A DNA stretch of 7,545 bases, from positions 1-7,545 of the forward strand of contig CALGII010000241.1 of NCBI GenBank assembly GCA_937915485.1, given 5' to 3'. This DNA comes from an uncultured Ignavibacteriota bacterium. Lineage in GTDB: Bacteria; Bacteroidota; Ignavibacteria; Tepidaquicellales; Tepidaquicellaceae. The translations under genes were made by a program, and so were the position numbers. Positions 6,592-7,545 of this stretch are shown here, piece by piece; position 1 is the stretch's first letter, and the number at the start of each line of letters is the position of its first letter. Under the pieces are notes generated by a model, which saw only the letters and a list, made by a program, of their open reading frames with translations, was not told where the DNA came from and did no database searches.

Positions 6592-7359
6592 CTACATTCT
6601 TCTCTCGAGTTCCGCTATCTTATCAAGTATCTTCTTCTTGTTCTTGTGTCCCGCGCGGAGCAATAGCGTGTACGCGTCGAATGCTTCCCTGTAAAGCCCC
6701 TGCTTTACCAGTATGTCCGCGATTGTTTCCGTGATTATCTTGACGTTGTGAAGAAGCGTCTCCTTGTCTTCAGTTCGGCTCTTTCCGTTCGGGGATGTTC
6801 CGCTCGCTTCGCTCTTCTTCTGGCTGCCTTTGGATATCACGAGACTGCTTACTTCTTCCTTGAACTTTCTGAAATTTTCTTCGCTCGCTATGTTCTCGAG
6901 AAAATCATTGTCGATTAGCAGAAGTTCAGGCTCGCTTCTGTCGTTTATGCTTCCGCAGTTCGGAAGTTCTTCAAGTGTTTCGGAGTAATCCTCGAACTTC
7001 TCTATGTCCGAGAGCATCTCGGGATAAAAAATCTTCGCCTGGCTCTGCTTGTTCTTGAACTCTTCCAGAGAGGATGCAAGCAGGTCCGCCAGCGGCTTGT
7101 CGGGTATCCTGTTTGTGATACGGCTCAGTTCGTGCTCCGCTTCGTTGAAGTATTCGAGTTTTATAAGCGCTTTTATCTTAAGGAGTTTCGGAGACAGATA
7201 CATCGGGTACATTTCAGAAACCATGTCGCAGGTCTTTATGCAGTTGTCGAACTGGTCGTTGAAAAAATATAGGTTCGCAAGTTTTATCAGCAGCGGCGAG
7301 AAGAACCTGTTTTCAAGTTTCTCCTTCAGAAAGCCTATGTAGTTGTCGAGGTTATACAT
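6592..7359 (-). CDS. TPR-repeat protein of unknown function
   Basis: The 255-residue product has no signal peptide or membrane segment, so it is probably cytoplasmic. Two TPR-like helix pairs lie near the N terminus (about 20-52 with LANLYFFNDQFDNCIKTCD, and 54-86 with ALIKLEYFNEAEHELSRI). The middle (about 100-200) is acidic then serine/lysine-rich and looks flexible. A third TPR-like unit closes the protein (about 207-240: ETIADILVKQGLYREAFDAY), followed by a charged helix ending in LERRM. TPR units bind protein partners; no catalytic motif is visible. The C-terminal unit resembles the single TPR seen at the end of many Bacteroidota/Chlorobi hypothetical proteins. The ATG at 7359 has a good ribosome binding site. 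The gene converges on rqcH with one base between the stop codons. Confidence 0.85.
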   Translation of the reverse strand: MYNLDNYIGFLKEKLENRFFSPLLIKLANLYFFNDQFDNCIKTCDMVSEMYPMYLSPKLLKIKALIKLEYFNEAEHELSRITNRIPDKPLADLLASSLEEFKNKQSQAKIFYPEMLSDIEKFEDYSETLEELPNCGSINDRSEPELLLIDNDFLENIASEENFRKFKEEVSSLVISKGSQKKSEASGTSPNGKSRTEDKETLLHNVKIITETIADILVKQGLYREAFDAYTLLLRAGHKNKKKILDKIAELERRM

Positions 7360-7365
7360 TCGCCG

Positions 7366-7369
7366 TCCT
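7366..7369 (-). promoter_or_regulatory. Ribosome binding site of the TPR gene
   Basis: On the minus strand AAGGA precedes the ATG, with AGGA at 7369-7366 and a 6-base spacer. It decides the start of the TPR gene at 7359. Confidence 0.7.
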
Positions 7370-7480
7370 TAAATCCCTTTGTGCCTTGTTGTACAAATAT
7401 CCGTGTTTAAACGATAAAAAAGAAATTGCTCTGAAACCCGCCGGGAGCATGAATTGAAACGGTATCGTGGTGGTTTGTGG

Positions 7481-7501
7481 GTAGGCATGCGTTCTGCCTG
7501 C
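7481..7501. other. Hairpin 1 in the intergenic region
   Basis: GTAGGCA (7481-7487) pairs with TGCCTGC (7495-7501) over 7 pairs, one of them G-U on the plus strand, closing a 7-base loop TGCGTTC. No T run follows, so it is not an ordinary terminator. Only 7 bases separate it from the next hairpin. Function is unknown. Confidence 0.4.
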
Positions 7502-7508
7502 GCCATGG

Positions 7509-7532
7509 TTGCGGATATGAACACTTCCGCAA
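7509..7532. other. Hairpin 2 in the intergenic region
   Basis: TTGCGGA (7509-7515) pairs perfectly with TCCGCAA (7526-7532) around a 10-base loop. A short CTTTT (7534-7538) follows on the plus strand, so a weak plus-strand terminator is possible. A structured RNA or the end of a dispersed repeat is equally possible. The window ends 13 bases later, so the context is missing. Confidence 0.4.
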
Positions 7533-7545
7533 ACTTTTCAAAGCA

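Larger units (their letters stand above)
7360..7545. other. Region without a convincing gene at the window edge
   Basis: About 186 bases upstream of the TPR gene. The near part (7380-7430) is AT-rich and holds two perfect 8-base palindromes, TTGTACAA (7389-7396) and GTTTAAAC (7405-7412), 8 bases apart; this is where a promoter for the TPR gene would lie, but I see no convincing -35/-10 pair. The far part (7431-7545) is GC-richer and carries two hairpins. It is open in more than one frame. On the minus strand 7545-7369 is open for 58 codons and stops at the TPR ribosome binding site. On the plus strand a short frame runs from TTG 7454, after GGGAG, to the edge. Their residues (many Cys, His and Arg, with mixed CGN codons) do not look like the neighbouring proteins, so I call neither one a gene. 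Confidence 0.5.

Noticed and set aside
6764..7342. Plus-strand frames of 74 and 97 codons opposite the TPR gene
   Set aside because: They are serine- and leucine-rich mirror frames of the TPR gene, which has a good start, ribosome binding site and recognisable repeats.
7445..7460. GAATTGAAAC resembling the end of a CRISPR repeat
   Set aside because: Only one copy exists, with no second repeat or regular spacing in the window.
7360..7545. tRNA gene suggested by paired hairpins with a 7-base loop
   Set aside because: No acceptor stem, GTTCGA-type T loop or D arm could be assembled around the hairpins.

Overview
The window is a chromosomal housekeeping locus from a member of the Bacteroidota/Chlorobi/Ignavibacteria group. 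This placement is inferred from the ATP synthase gene order, the signal-peptide-bearing a subunit, an atpF start region with a DVNPGLIIWT-like motif, and frequent TTG starts. I cannot fix the genus from sequence alone. Base and codon use look uniform across the coding part, and I see no clear sign of recent transfer there.

Layout. Positions 1-60 are the possible tail of an upstream gene that overlaps atpB. Positions 50-5021 are a tightly packed plus-strand F1Fo ATP synthase operon in the order atpB (a), atpE (c), atpF (b), atpH (delta), atpA (alpha), a small unknown gene (88 aa), atpG (gamma). Gaps are 0 to 40 bases. The beta and epsilon genes (atpD, atpC) are not here. They must lie elsewhere, as is common in this group. 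Directly after atpG, 18 bases downstream, is an NFACT-family gene (rqcH-like, 5040-6590), which probably acts in ribosome-associated quality control and may be read through from the atp operon. On the minus strand (7359-6592) is a TPR-repeat protein of unknown role, convergent with rqcH and separated from it by one base.

Positions 7360-7545 hold no convincing gene. They contain the ribosome binding site of the TPR gene, an AT-rich stretch with two 8-base palindromes, and a GC-richer distal part with two adjacent hairpins that may be a structured or repeated element.

How the genes work together. AtpB, AtpE and AtpF form the membrane proton channel, rotor ring and stator. AtpH, AtpA and AtpG are F1 parts and need AtpD and AtpC from another locus. 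The 88-aa protein sits between two F1 subunit genes and is the most intriguing unknown: a candidate accessory factor by position only. No wholly new multi-gene system is evident.
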